Origin: Capillidium heterosporum
Taxonomy: Eukaryota > Entomophthoromycota > Entomophthoromycetes > Entomophthorales > Capillidiaceae
NCBI GenBank assembly: GCA_016630905.1
Contig: WBMQ01000012.1
Location: 372,001 to 436,000, forward strand
DNA: 64,000 nucleotides
Direction: 5' to 3'
A model generated the notes under the pieces. The model saw nothing but the letters and a program-made list of their open reading frames with translations, was not told where the DNA came from and made no database searches. The translations under genes were made by a program, and so were the position numbers. How positions within the stretch are numbered: the first letter of the stretch is position 1; every line of letters begins with the position of its first letter. Of this stretch, positions 11,499 through 23,311 are shown piece by piece.

Positions 11499-13445
11499 TA
11501 GATTTGTTTTTAATATTTAGGTAGAGTCGTATATGTTGGCTTTATATAGTTTTGGAAAGGATGAAAGAATATTCTAGCTGGTTCTTGCTATATAAAACGA
11601 AGGTACATTGTCGTCAAAGATGCTTTATAATATTTAAATATGCACCGCATCGCCTTTCAAACTAGGGATTTTGTAGTGACTTATATGACTCACTTCTACT
11701 TGTCATAGTTCAAGTTTAAGGTAAATATTTTAATTGGAATCGGTGTCTCCTGAGCAGGTGCATAAAAGTTCAACCTAATGTAGGTTCAGTATAAAGACCT
11801 ATTCTTTGCCCCTTTAGGTTTGTTAGTGACACCTTCAAAGGATTTTATACAGTGGTTTTCCATGCCATACGATGGAGCAGTCCTATGAACCCCGTTCTTC
11901 AAGCCTGGTTGGTTTAGAATAAAATTGGGCGAATTATATATGTTTTAATTTATACCAACTTTGGTAAGATCGAAACCTAGAACTGAATAGGCTGAAGTGT
12001 CAAGGAAATGAGTACCCAATAATTATCCTATTTATAAAGTAGATCCTGATACAGGTAGGGTAGCTTGGGTCGGATACTTAAACCCGATACCTATTTTTAC
12101 AGTATAGTACACACGCATGACCTCCAACCGCCAGTCCGAAAGGTGATGCATTTTTAGCCAAGTTCAAATTTATTTCTAAGCTGCTAGCTTTGCTACATTC
12201 TCTTTTATTTCTAATTGGTGGGAGATCGCCGCTAAATCGAGAATTCCTTTATTTAGCTGTGGCACTTTTCAAACTCTATTGAACATCAAATTACTTTTGA
12301 AATGGTTCCATTTAACTATTATCCGTCCCTTTCAAAAGTTTGAAATGCATCATCGATGTAGTGAATTCTAACCTACTATATTATATGTATCTAAATTTGA
12401 TTGTAGGCTGGGGGAAATTACAGATTTCGAATATCCAATTACTGTATTTGAATGAAAAATAGCCATCAAATTATATTCTTTATGTAGCTCTATGTTTTGA
12501 TAAGTCGATTTTGAAGTAATATTCGGTTTTTCAAGCTAGAAGTTTTTGAGACACCGTAGTGCACTTAAATTTCAAATATAGGATTTCAAGAAAACCAAAC
12601 ACTTGTACTATGTATATATGGTGCGAAATATCAGCTCGCTATACAGTGAGGTTGCAGGTAGGTATTGTCGAATTTGAAGCTCACTATGAAAATGCTCAAA
12701 GTAAAAACTAGAATCTCTTTGTTGTTGAATGCTATCGTATGATATTGCTTTTGATCAAGGCTGAATGTGTGAGCTTGAAGGATGTCTTTTCCAATATAAA
12801 TTACATCATTCTGTATTTTTACGATATATATTAATGATTAAAAGATTACTTACTGTTTAGTCTTCTACTCTTTATCTAACAACAATAGTAACCTGTAGGT
12901 TAGTAATTTCAAATTTTAATCACATCAGTGGCTTAGAATGTTTAAAAATAGTGTTAAATTTTGAAATTAAATCCAATTAAATAAACTATACAAGCTCTGA
13001 TTTCGATCAATTCCAAGAATGTATTTATTTAGATTTTATAAACATCGGGTGCCAGGCTTAATCCATCATTCAATACCCATCTATCAATTCAAAAATTTGA
13101 TAAAATTTATAAGTATAGATCAGAAAGTATAATGTATTTGTCAAAATAGCTAATTAATTTAATGGCGATGATGTTTGGTTATGGCACATCACATCTAAGT
13201 TGCTATAACATAATATCATACAACTACCAACCTTGTAAACGACTGCGATTGATAATGGTTTATATATCATAGTAGTATATTTTAAAGTAGCAAACGCTTA
13301 CATTTTTTATGTTGTTTATAAATATTCCCCAGAAGGACTGCTTCCTTTCATGGTAAAAGTATATTTTCTGTTAAATAATACAAAAACTAAACAAATATAA
13401 TAAATATGTATTTGGAAATGTGAAGCATCAAATACTGAGTTGATA
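11499..13445. other. Intergenic, no gene seen
   Basis: A 1.9-kb gap between the MFS gene promoter and tRNA-Asp. The sequence is AT-rich with a few less AT-rich patches near 11750-11900 and 12050-12250. I found no open frame with recognisable protein features and no clear RNA gene. Confidence 0.5.
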
Positions 13446-13517
13446 TCTCGGGTAGTATAGTGGTGAGTATCCCCGCCTGTCACGCGGGAGACCGGGGTTC
13501 AATTCCCCGCTCGAGAG
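13446..13517 (+). tRNA. tRNA-Asp (GTC anticodon)
   Basis: A 72-nt cloverleaf. The acceptor stem TCTCGGG pairs with CTCGAGA (seven pairs, one G-T). The D-arm region TAGTATAGTGGTGAGTAT is characteristic of eukaryotic tRNA-Asp. The anticodon stem CCCGC/GCGGG carries loop CTGTCAC with anticodon GTC, and the T arm is CGGGG-TTCAATT-CCCCG. The discriminator is G, no intron is present, and CCA is not encoded. A T run directly after the gene (13518-13527) fits a Pol III terminator. Confidence 0.97.
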
Positions 13518-14262
13518 TTTTCTTTTTGCTTTTGAACTTTGTATATTTTATAGTTTTCAAATGTAGCATTTGATATGTTTTAATATATATAGTGAAGTTT
13601 TTACAACTTTCATACTACCCTTGTCATTCAGATGCGGTCCTATTTCTATAGACGAGAAATAGAAATTAGATTACATCTATATTTATTTAGTTATGAATAA
13701 TCGCTTTCATTTTTTGAGCAAATATGTTGATATGTAATTACTGTAAACAGAATTTTGTAAAAGCACATAGTATAAAATTGAATGCTTTTATAGAAATAGT
13801 TAACTTTATTTAAACAACCTTTAGCTATTCAAGATTTAGGGAAAACTCTATTTAACACAATAATTTACTAGCCTATTTTTCCATAAGCTTAATCTTTATG
13901 TTACTTGAACCAAAATATAGTGATGGTTTTCGAATTTATAATATACTTCAATTTAACCATGAAAAAGCAAACATACAAATGTTAATGATTGTATTTTTAC
14001 TATACTGATGACCTTTAACTTAAGAGATAGATCCTAAACTTTAAAAAAGTTGCTGGAACCTTTCATCCGGAAAATTTTTGAACCGGTTTGATCCGATAAA
14101 CTTTTGTGAATAAAAACTTTTTGAACCTTTGTAGTCAATTGACGAAGCTGTATCTGAAAGCAAGAGAAGAAAAGTAGACATAGGTCCAGCCACAAACTAA
14201 TTAATAGATATAGACATTTCAACTTCAACTTTAAGATCAAAGTAAATAGATAGAAGGTAGAT
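13518..14262. other. Intergenic, tRNA terminator and promoter of mitochondrial EF-G
   Basis: Begins with the T-rich Pol III stop of tRNA-Asp and ends with the presumed promoter and 5' UTR of the EF-G gene. No coding feature is supported; the 14034-14351 frame is antisense to the EF-G start. Confidence 0.55.
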
Positions 14263-16745
14263 ATGAAAGTCAGTAGAGTAAACTTATCCAACTTGGTTAC
14301 CAAAGGTTTGAGAACTTCAACTAGAACTTTAGGTCCTTTAAATCGAGTCAATGCTCCTAGGTTAAGCCAAGGTTCAACTTCAACTCCGATGTTGATAGGT
14401 AGGGTACCAAGCTTCCAAGCTTACCGTCTTATGTCCAGTTCCAGCAAGTTAGATCTGGAAAATATTCCCAAACCAGCTGAAGTCGAGGCCCAGGATTGGG
14501 TAACTATTTTTTGTTTCCATTAATTAATATATTTTATTTTTCAAGTCCAGGTTAAACCAACTACGTAACATTGGTATCTCAGCCCACATCGACTCTGGTA
14601 AAACCACCTTGACTGAGCGAGTACTATACTATACCGGTAGAATTAAAGAGATCCACGAAGTACGTGGTAAGGACCAGGTAGGAGCCAAAATGGATTGGAT
14701 GGAGTTGGAACGTGAAAAAGGTATAACCATCCAATCGGCTGCCACCTACTGCCAGTGGGGCGATATCAACCTGAACATTATTGATACCCCCGGACACGTA
14801 GACTTCACTATCGAAGTTGAGCGTGCACTACGTGTCTTGGACGGAGCTGTCCTAGTTCTGTGCGCCGTAAGTGGAGTTCAATCTCAAACTATCACGGTAG
14901 ACCGACAGATGAAACGTTACAATGTTCCTAGAATCAGTTTCATCAACAAGATGGACCGAGCTGGTGCCAATCCCGACAAAATCGTCGAGCAGATCCGTTC
15001 TAAACTTAAGATCCCAGCTGCCGCTTTGCACCTTCCCATTGGCAAAGAGGATTTCAGTGGTGTTGTCGACCTCATCACCATGAAGGCCATCTACAACCGT
15101 GGGTTCCGTGGCAACGAAGTCGTCTACGAAGACATCCCCGAGCACCTCGTCCAGAAGGCCAACAAGAAACGGGCCGAGTTAATTGAACACCTCGCCGATG
15201 TCGATGAAGAGATCGGTGAAATATTCTTGAATGAAGAGGTACCTACCGAAGAGCAGCTGCATCAAGCTATCCGTAGGGCTACTTTAGCCTTGAAGTTCAC
15301 CCCCGTCCTCATGGGCTCAGCCATCAAAGACAAAGGTATCCAGACCTTGTTGGATTCCGTCGTAAGATATCTACCCAAGCCCTTCCAGGTTGAGAACCAA
15401 GCTTTGGATTTGAAGGATGGTGAGAAGCCTGTTAGCTTGAAACCCTACTCCAACCAGCCCTTTGTAGGTTTGGCCTTCAAGTTAGAGGAAGGTAAATACG
15501 GTCAGCTGACCTACATCCGAGTCTACCAAGGTCAGTTGACTAAAGGTACCTTTGCTACTCACGTCAAAACTGGCAAACGTATCAAGGTTGCCCGACTAGT
15601 CCGCATGCACAGTAATGAGATGGAGGTAATTTCAGTTAAAGCTTTTGAGTTTTAACTTTTAATTTTAGGATGTAGAAAGTGTAGGTGCCGGTGAGATTTG
15701 TGCCCTGTTTGGTGTCGAATGTGCCTCAGGAGATACCTTTACTGACGGAAAAGCATCCCTGTCGATGGTAACCTCTACTTCTACCTTAGAAATACTCACC
15801 TTTTAAATTTAGACTTCTATGTTCGTTCCCGATCCCGTCATCTCGTTGTCGTTAACCCCCAAGACTAAGGATACCGGTGCCTTTTCCAAAGCTTTGAACC
15901 GATTTCAAAAAGAAGATCCCACCTTCCGCGTTCATTTGGACCACGAATCCAAGGAAACCATTATCTCGGGTATGGGTGAACTCCACCTCGACATCTACGT
16001 TGAACGACTTCGACGTGAATACCAAGTCGACTGTGTCACCGGTAAGCCTCAGGTTGCCTTCAGGGAGACCATCGCTCGTAAGGCTCAGTTCAACTACACC
16101 CATAAGAAGCAGACAGGTGGTTCGGGTCAGTTCGCTAGAGTAGTCGGGTACATTGAGCCCACCCAACCTACCATGGATGAAAACGAGGTCGAAGTTCCAG
16201 CTGTTGAAAGTGAATTTGCTGATGAGATTGTCGGTGGTACCATCCCCCAGAACTACATCCCAGCAGTTGAAAAGGGATTCCTGGACGCTATGGCCAAAGG
16301 TCCTTTGGTTGGGCATCCCGTCAAGAATTGTAGATTTGTACTACAAGATGGTCTCGCTCACTCGGTGGATTCTTCCGAGTTGGCTTTCCGTACCGCCGCC
16401 TTCTACGCTTTCCGTGAAGCTTACCAAAACGCTAACCCTACTGTCATGGAACCCATCATGAATGTAGATATCAGTGCCCCTACCGAGTTCCAAGGTACTG
16501 TCATGGGTACCATCAACAGACGTAAGGGTATCATCGTTGATTCAGAGGTTGGTGAAGATTACTTCAACTGCGTCGCCAAAGTTCCTTTAAACAATATGTT
16601 TGGCTACTCGACCGAGTTACGATCGGCTACTCAGGGTAAAGGAGAATTCACCATGGAGTATTTGGAACATAGTCCCGTCAGTGGCGAAGTGCAGTCCGAG
16701 ATGGTTAAAGAATACAGTAAGTTGAGGGCAGCTGGTAAGGCTTAA
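14263..16745 (+). CDS. MEF1: Mitochondrial elongation factor G (EF-G1)
   Basis: Four exons: 14263-14499, 14546-15625, 15669-15767 and 15813-16745, with introns of 43-46 nt, giving 782 aa (yeast Mef1 is 761). It is the GTPase that translocates peptidyl-tRNA on mitochondrial ribosomes. The first 79 residues are rich in Ser, Thr, Arg and Lys with few acidic residues, as expected for a matrix-targeting sequence. The G1 loop AHIDSGKTT is at 92-100, DTPGH at 159-163 and NKMD at 213-216. GITIQSAAT belongs to the switch region. The later domains, including the GMGELHLDI and [10 protein letters not shown] segments, are present. [20 protein letters not shown], with [10 protein letters not shown], places it in the EF-G1 rather than the recycling EF-G2 group. 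The first acceptor is at 14545 (TCAAG), not the nearby CCAG, because only the former keeps the frame into LRNIGIS. Codon choice is more C-rich than in the neighbours, suggesting strong expression. Confidence 0.96.
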
Positions 16746-16978
16746 ATCTGAGATTTTTTGAAGATGTTGGAATTGGGATATAATAAAAATTTATTGTTTT
16801 TGACTTTTGGGTCGTATGTTTGAGGTCAGCTAATTTCATAGTACTTTTTTGAGAAGCGGTATATAGCTAAATATACAAGATGTAGTATATAAGTTCAAGT
16901 TTTAAACTAATTACATATACATAGCCTTTAAAATGTACTTAAATACATCGAATAAAAAATATATGTAGATATAAAAAT

Positions 16979-18826
16979 CTACTTTATACCTTGGAATCCA
17001 TCACTTAAATCAAGATATTCCGCCTTCACCATAAGAGATGCCATACGATAACATTCAGCGGCAAAAGTGTTGTAGTTTTTACTCACCTCGAGGATATTCA
17101 GAGCAGACTTCAAATTCGCTTTAGCTCTCCCAGCCAACTCTCTATCCTCTGAACTAGCGTTTTTAACTTGATAGAGAGTAGCCATACACAGCGAATAGAA
17201 TTTGTAGGGGGTACTGTCCAAGAAGAACAAAGTGCCCATCTTTTTCGAAGTATCTATCGTATCGTCGGCTACTTTAATTGCTTTCTTTGTAAAGTAAGAG
17301 GCTATACCTTTATCATCAACTTTTGAAAATGTCTGATAAAGTTGAAGTAAGACCGAGTACATGCCTAATTTTAAAGTGGAGGTGAAGCGGCAGGCTACAT
17401 GTTGAGATTTTGCCAAACTAGAATTTAGAAGTTGGTTGAACTGAGCGTCCACTTTCAACCCCCACAGTTCTACATGCTTTCCAGTTGCTTGAGCTAAACT
17501 GCTGACTTCTTCCAATTGAGAACTGGGGATACGAGTGGCGAACTCAAACTTAACGATCATCAAATTCATAAAATGACAGAGCTCGCCCAGTAGCTTGATG
17601 TAGAGGCAAGAGCACTGCATGACGAATCTATCTACCTTATTGTCATCCTTACAGCAGTCTAAGCTACCAAATTTTGGAGCTGGTCGCTTGCTAAACCGAA
17701 AGTCGTGGGCGAAAGGTTTACTGACGGCGAATCCCAAGAACTTATCCTTTATGTGCAACCACCACCACACTCGGTTTCGAAGTTCAGCGGTATTTGGGTC
17801 AGTTCCAACTGGTGGATCCCTATCTAGCCCTATAGCATAGCTCATTCGAATTGCAAGTCCTGTTCTAAAGAATCCGTTACAGTAGTCTTTGGGATTATGG
17901 TGAAAATTGGACATGAGGCAGAGAACAATGATGTTATCCAAAGCACAGTTTAGATAGCAAGTTTGAGATAAGTTGACGGCCAGATCGCTGAAGTGATCTC
18001 GGATGTCTTTAGACATTTCGGGAATGAAGGTGGATCCTAAAGAACAAATTATATTCTGTAGGGCTAAAGGTTGATTTGCAAAATCCTCGACAACTGAGCG
18101 TTTGTTAACTATGGGAACCTGAGGGTGGTAGTGTCGGAAATAGGCTTTGATGCATCGGTTGACTATTTCGATCCAATTAAACTTATCCTGCAAACTCTGT
18201 ACGTCTATTAGTTTAGTGATTGGAGGAAATACAGCTGAAGGTGGAGGTCCTTCACTTCCAACTAATTCATTTAATACTTTTGGTTTGGAATGATGGACCA
18301 GGTACATGGTCACTAATCTACCCACTGGGCTTTCGCCATAGTAATCCATAGTCCCGGATGTGAAAATGAACACTTTCTGCTTGGTATCGATTATAGAATT
18401 TCGAAAAAGTACGTGTACCAAGCCAAACTTGGCGTTGACATACTCTAGGGTTAACTTAGAATGGGCGGCTATGTCTCTCGATGAACTTTTCCGACAGCTA
18501 GGTTTGAGTACGATTAATGACATTTTGTTCAAATCTATCTCCATTTGCTTCTTGGCTGACCTATCATTCAAGCTTCGCCTTGACTCCAAATTTCTAAAGT
18601 CATTGCAAGTTAAACTTCGAAAGTCCGATTTGCCCATCTTCGGTTTGGATATAGTAGCCCTAAGTCCTTTTGATTTGTTGGTTGGAGATCTCTTTGAAAC
18701 GAAAGTGTAAGTGCATTCCACTGATCTAAACCAACATTTCCTACAGCTAGGTAGTTTCTTATCACAGTAAATCCTTTGGCTCCTACACCTATCACAGGGG
18801 ATTGATATGAATTTGGGAGTTTCCAT
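16979..18826 (-). CDS. Zn2Cys6 fungal transcription factor
   Basis: Single exon. I choose the ATG at 18826 (615 aa) over one 11 codons upstream, because METPKFISIPC aligns with the starts of the paralogs at 28607 and 53830. The binuclear zinc cluster C11-x2-C14-x6-C21-x6-C28-x2-C31-x6-C38 is complete. A basic linker follows, then the fungal-specific middle homology region with ELRNRVWWWLHIKDKF and a C-terminal helical region. Such proteins bind paired CGG-type triplets as nuclear regulators of metabolism or transport. The target genes are unknown. The repeated interspersion of this TF family with MFS genes suggests, but does not show, a regulatory link. Intronless and intact. Confidence 0.93.
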   Translation of the reverse strand: METPKFISIPCDRCRSQRIYCDKKLPSCRKCWFRSVECTYTFVSKRSPTNKSKGLRATISKPKMGKSDFRSLTCNDFRNLESRRSLNDRSAKKQMEIDLNKMSLIVLKPSCRKSSSRDIAAHSKLTLEYVNAKFGLVHVLFRNSIIDTKQKVFIFTSGTMDYYGESPVGRLVTMYLVHHSKPKVLNELVGSEGPPPSAVFPPITKLIDVQSLQDKFNWIEIVNRCIKAYFRHYHPQVPIVNKRSVVEDFANQPLALQNIICSLGSTFIPEMSKDIRDHFSDLAVNLSQTCYLNCALDNIIVLCLMSNFHHNPKDYCNGFFRTGLAIRMSYAIGLDRDPPVGTDPNTAELRNRVWWWLHIKDKFLGFAVSKPFAHDFRFSKRPAPKFGSLDCCKDDNKVDRFVMQCSCLYIKLLGELCHFMNLMIVKFEFATRIPSSQLEEVSSLAQATGKHVELWGLKVDAQFNQLLNSSLAKSQHVACRFTSTLKLGMYSVLLQLYQTFSKVDDKGIASYFTKKAIKVADDTIDTSKKMGTLFFLDSTPYKFYSLCMATLYQVKNASSEDRELAGRAKANLKSALNILEVSKNYNTFAAECYRMASLMVKAEYLDLSDGFQGIK

Positions 18827-19535
18827 GTAGTAGAGCGCTATAAAAGTATATGGAAGCAATAACTCTGTGATTATATATCAATTATATAATTATAACTGAT
18901 AGTTGCTTGAAAAATTAAGCTTTTTATATTATTTTTAGTGCATATATGTAATATTTCTACCAGCATTGATAGTATAGATGTATATTTAGATTGGAGCTTA
19001 TTCGCATACGTTTGACTGTCTTTGAATTGTAGGCAAGCTTTTATAGCTTCAACTCGTAGAAAAGACCCAAATTTTTTGAACTAGGGAAGTAATATATATA
19101 CTATATTTGTAAAAGCATATACTAAGTTTCTGAACACAGAAATACCACAAGCATGCTTGAGAAAGCTAAAGCTTGAGCTTAAGCCTATTAAGGTGGCTTT
19201 AAATAGAGCCCAAGTAATGAGTACTAAATACAAATTTCAAGCTACAATACTACTCGGGTCAGATAAGCTGGATATTGTTTTACAGCCGAACTTGCTAATA
19301 AATAGCTAAAGTTTTGAGGTGCAATAGAGGTTAAAGTTCAACTATTAAAACATTCAATCTGCAATGATATGGCTTTAAAAGTATCGATGGTACAAAAGTA
19401 ACCTACTGCCACCATCATTTCCAAATATAAATATAAATTTTCTTATCTTTTACCTTAGAAAAGAGTGAGTTGGTAGCTAGCACATGATATTTTTAACACA
19501 TTCAATACCATGTGTGTTTTTACCAAAAATTATGA

Positions 19536-19581
19536 TTTACTCTACACTTTATACAATAAATTTTCAAAAGTGTAGGGTAAA
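19536..19581. repeat. Long inverted repeat (hairpin)
   Basis: A 15-bp stem, 14 Watson-Crick pairs plus one T-G, formed by 19536-19550 (TTTACTCTACACTTT) and 19567-19581 (AAAGTGTAGGGTAAA) around a 16-nt AT-rich loop. No gene is attached to it. It could be a remnant of a small mobile element or a transcribed hairpin. Confidence 0.75.
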
Positions 19582-20384
19582 GATGAAATGAAGGAATATT
19601 AAACTTCAAAAGCAGTACAAAAGTTAAGTACGCTTTGCCAAATGATTTGTCCTTATAGATGGCAATGCATTTGATAAAATCCAAACTAGCTTGTCTATTT
19701 GTTAGTGGTTTATAGATGTAATTTAAATGGGATAAATATCAGCTTTGCAACAGCCTTTTAAAGAACCGATCCTGGGATCTTTTGTCAAATAATATCATCA
19801 TTACATATAGAGTATTTATTCCTTATAGTAGAGAATATTTTCATTAAAGATCTTCATCAAAGTACAGCCTATGCTTAAAACTCTAATCAAAATCTTGATA
19901 TATATATAATTGAATAGGCATAAATGTAGGTCTGGAAACGCTTGGTTAATCGATAAAATATAGGTTCTATGTTAATCTCTCCCTAGTATCGGATACAAAG
20001 TGAAATATTATGCACAAAGCTATAAAAAGCATCCGAAAGTATTATTTGTAAATGATATATATATTGCTTATTTAATTGTTGGTTTGAAATTTTAATCAAA
20101 GACAACTATGGTGTAATTATAAAAGATTTTCAGCTTACCACAATCTGATGACTTTTAATCTATAAATTTATTTCATTAGAAAATTGCCAAATTTTATGGC
20201 TGCAAATCAACTTTACCTTTTTGAGTTGAAAACGCAGTCACAAATGACATATCATGAAAGTTAAAACAATATAGGCTATATATAAAACACGTATTAAAAT
20301 ACAAATCAAGCATAGTACAAAGTGCTGAGACTGTAATTTTATGATAAAGTTCAACAGAATATCACTAAAAAGAATACCTTGATT

Positions 20385-20438
20385 GATTAGAAAATCCCAC
20401 AACAACATCAGGGCTCAGTCGATTGAATTATATAAATA
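20385..20438 (+). promoter_or_regulatory. Preserved promoter of MFS pseudogene
   Basis: GATTAGAAAATCCCA (20385-20399) and TATATAAATA (20429-20438) match the same two elements ahead of the intact MFS gene at 23312: GATTAGGAAAGTCCCA at 23200-23215 and TATATAAATA at 23256-23265. The distance from TATA box to ATG is nearly the same (48 versus 46 nt). This supports duplication of gene plus promoter. Confidence 0.7.
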
Positions 20439-20486
20439 CTTTGGGAATGTCAAGCTAAGCATTTATAACTTCAGTATTAAAAGATA

Positions 20487-21803
20487 ATGAAGTTATTCAA
20501 GCTAAAGCACAAGGAACTTCTACAGTTTGACTCAAGCAAAGAATCTATCAGTCATGAGATTAGCAAAGTGCCTAAATTGAAGAAGCATAATGAGGCTAGA
20601 GAGTACTAGTGTGGGTGGTTAGTGGTCATAGCCAGCTTTTGATGCAGGTTTGTTCGTTCGAGGTAATCACTGGGTTCGGTGTTTTCGTCGGCTATTACAT
20701 CCAAAATATTTTTCCAACTCCAAATATATCAAAATTTTGTTGATCAATACAGTGCCCTCAATCACTATAAGAATCACCTCTATGTTTACAGAGAGTCTGT
20801 GATTTTATAGATTCGAAATTGCACTTTTTCGGTACGGTTATGCTAACAGCATCTCTGGCAATTGGATCATTCTCAACTGAGATTTGGCATCTGATAGTAG
20901 CTCAAGGTTTTATAATTGGACTATATGATATTCCAATATTCATACTAGTGAACTCAATATCCGCTCACTGATTTACTAAGAATAAGGGACTGGCTTCTGG
21001 AATTGAGACGTTGGACCTGAGCATCGGTGGGTTGATATCCAATCTGTTGAACTCGCATCTATTGAAAGAAGTTGAAGACCAGTGGATGTTGAGACTAAAC
21101 GTCATAATGGCTCTCGTGTTTTTAGACTTCTACTTTGATGGTCAAATTAGCGAATGTTCCCGAAAATGAAATTGAGAAGTACGGATTTAGCATCGATACT
21201 TTCGAAACTAAATCCTTCAAGTAAAATATGTTGTTGAATAGCAATTTTATATCTTCAGATGTAGTGTTCTAGCTACTTCATTTATCTTTTAGTATTCCAC
21301 TACTATTCATCCTCTTACGCCATTTCCAAAGATTTTACAACTCAGTAGAAGGCTATTTTAGTAGGGATGGCCAACAATTAGTCAGATATTAGTGGATCTG
21401 GTAGTTGATAAGCTTTGTCAATTCAATATATATATAGGCAGCCTCGTATTCATGATACTGAAAATCGTAGCATGGTTCCTCTGCATCTTGTTCCCAACGC
21501 TGATTGTATTTTCAGCCTTCTACGGCATATCAGCTGGTGGATTTACTGATGAGTTTTCACCTATATATGCTGCATTATTAGATTTGAGCAGCTTGGCAAC
21601 CGTGATGAGTTTCATTCACACCTTTACTGGAATTGGAAATCTATCGATCTTATTTTTGGCTAGATACGAGCGATTAGTTCTATATAGTTTGTTATTAAGT
21701 TGCTTTATACTCCTTGTCCAGTTTCTTCATGTTCATAGTCAAGGTTGTAGTTGTCGATAGGTGATTCCTTAAAAGGGTAAAGGTCGCTAGTAATCAATCT
21801 TAA
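20487..21803 (+). pseudogene. Degenerate MFS monocarboxylate-type transporter
   Basis: This is a broken relative of the MFS gene at 23312. It starts at an ATG at 20487, and the frame soon hits a TAG where the paralogs have the first-helix tryptophan (WYGWLVV becomes stop-CGWLVV). A small deletion in the first membrane segment (around 20640) and further frameshifts follow. Recognisable family pieces persist along the whole length: TEIWHL around 20878, the KNKGLASG region near 20975, and a last open block (21392-21760) covering the second-half loop 8-9 motif, the AGG segment and the terminal helices. The C-terminal end VVVDR is followed by an in-frame TGA. All signs are of an old tandem duplicate under no constraint. 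Confidence 0.9.
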
Positions 21804-23311
21804 GCGGATAAATGTGAATATTATAACTATTAATAAATATATTAACTCATTTAAATTAGCTTTATAGTATGAAAATCGCCTATATTAAATGCTATTGCAA
21901 TTAGAGATATTTAATATTTGTAATTTAGAAGCAGTTTACAGTATCCTTATGATGAAGTAGATTTCCTCAGAAAACTTTCATATTAAATGTTGAATTACTC
22001 AAATAGCTTAACATGAAACTGCATTTTTAGATTGCTGTGATGTGGAAATGGGTTATTATTAACATATGATGGCCTTCAAAACTAGCTCAACGCTATAGTA
22101 TATGGATTACTAAATTTAAAAGAAGGTCGGAATCTATTGAAATTTGATATTTTTAACTACAGACTTTGGTAAGTTTCGGTACATTTCGGATATTCCAAAG
22201 AGAATTTATTGTATCTTTGCAATTCAAAAGTGCCATTTATAACAAGATTTAAAAGATGAAACGACATATTAAGATTTGCTAAGAAAAACGGTTTAGAATA
22301 GTGGACTTAAGTATGTACTTGTAAAAGTGTCAATTATATAAAAATTTATATAGGTATTATGAGGAGTACTTTTGAGAGCTATATATGCTAAATTTATAAT
22401 AATATATATGTATACAAACTATTCAAATATTGATAAGATTGTAAGCTGATAGGTTTAAAAGTACAATAAAAATCGAATAAAACCTATCAAATGCTAGTCT
22501 TTTATAGTTGGATGATATAGTCACCAAGTTTCAGACAACTTTGACCAAATTCAATAATCCATTATAATTGCAACTAAAACTTTATAATGAAATCCCTAGT
22601 ATTACTATTAAAAAGCTGATTTTAAGATTCTTTTGTCGAACGATAACGTAATTACATCTATGATATATGTCTCTCGTACTTGTAAAACGGGTTTACTAAC
22701 AAATATTTCATTAAAATCCACTTCCTTTACAATATCCTTTTTGGATCCCTTGAATTTTATACAAATCGAACGGTAAGAGGACCAAGCCGGTAAGGCATGT
22801 TTAATTGTTAAAGAAGTCCCGGCTACCTACCTAGAACTCCTTGGGAAATATTCACAAAACCCCTTCTCGGTTCCCTAACAAATTAAAGAATTAAATCCAA
22901 AAACATTAAATATAATCCGAAAGTGCCATTTCCAAATTATAACCAAAGTGAGGTTGTAAAATAGAAATGCAACTGACCCTCAATTTATTACTGTTTTTAA
23001 CCTATAAACTTTGCTAATTGGAGAACAGTGAAATTAAATTTTACTGCAAATAAAGTTCCCATTTCAATTGGGAATCCAAGTTGAAAATGATGAAATCTAA
23101 AGAACTAGACCAACTTATACCGAAATGGAATATATTACTAACCAAGTATAGTTTTAAGAACTAGGGCTACCGTTCCGCGATAAAGTACATTGATTTATCG
23201 ATTAGGAAAGTCCCATAGTAGATAAGGAAGTCCCGTAATAGGGCCAGGGCATAGCTATATAAATACTTGAGGCATCGAACTAAAAGTTTTTAGCTTCAGT
23301 ATAAAAAACTT
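21804..23311. other. Intergenic, upstream region of MFS gene
   Basis: A 1.5-kb gap. The last 600 bp are less AT-rich and contain repeated GAAGTCCCG-like words (near 22810, 23205 and 23227) and AAAGTGCCATTT (near 22920, also near 22225). TATA box TATATAAATA at 23256-23265. No coding sequence. Confidence 0.5.

Larger units (their letters stand above)
18827..20486. other. Intergenic between divergent Zn2Cys6 gene and MFS pseudogene
   Basis: A 1.66-kb AT-rich gap holding a long hairpin at 19536-19581 and, at its right end, the preserved promoter of the MFS pseudogene. No gene is seen. Confidence 0.55.

Noticed and set aside
15852-16316. 154-codon minus-strand frame inside EF-G
   Set aside because: It is a shadow of the strongly biased EF-G coding frame, as are other antisense frames inside MFS, M14 and LPMO-like genes.
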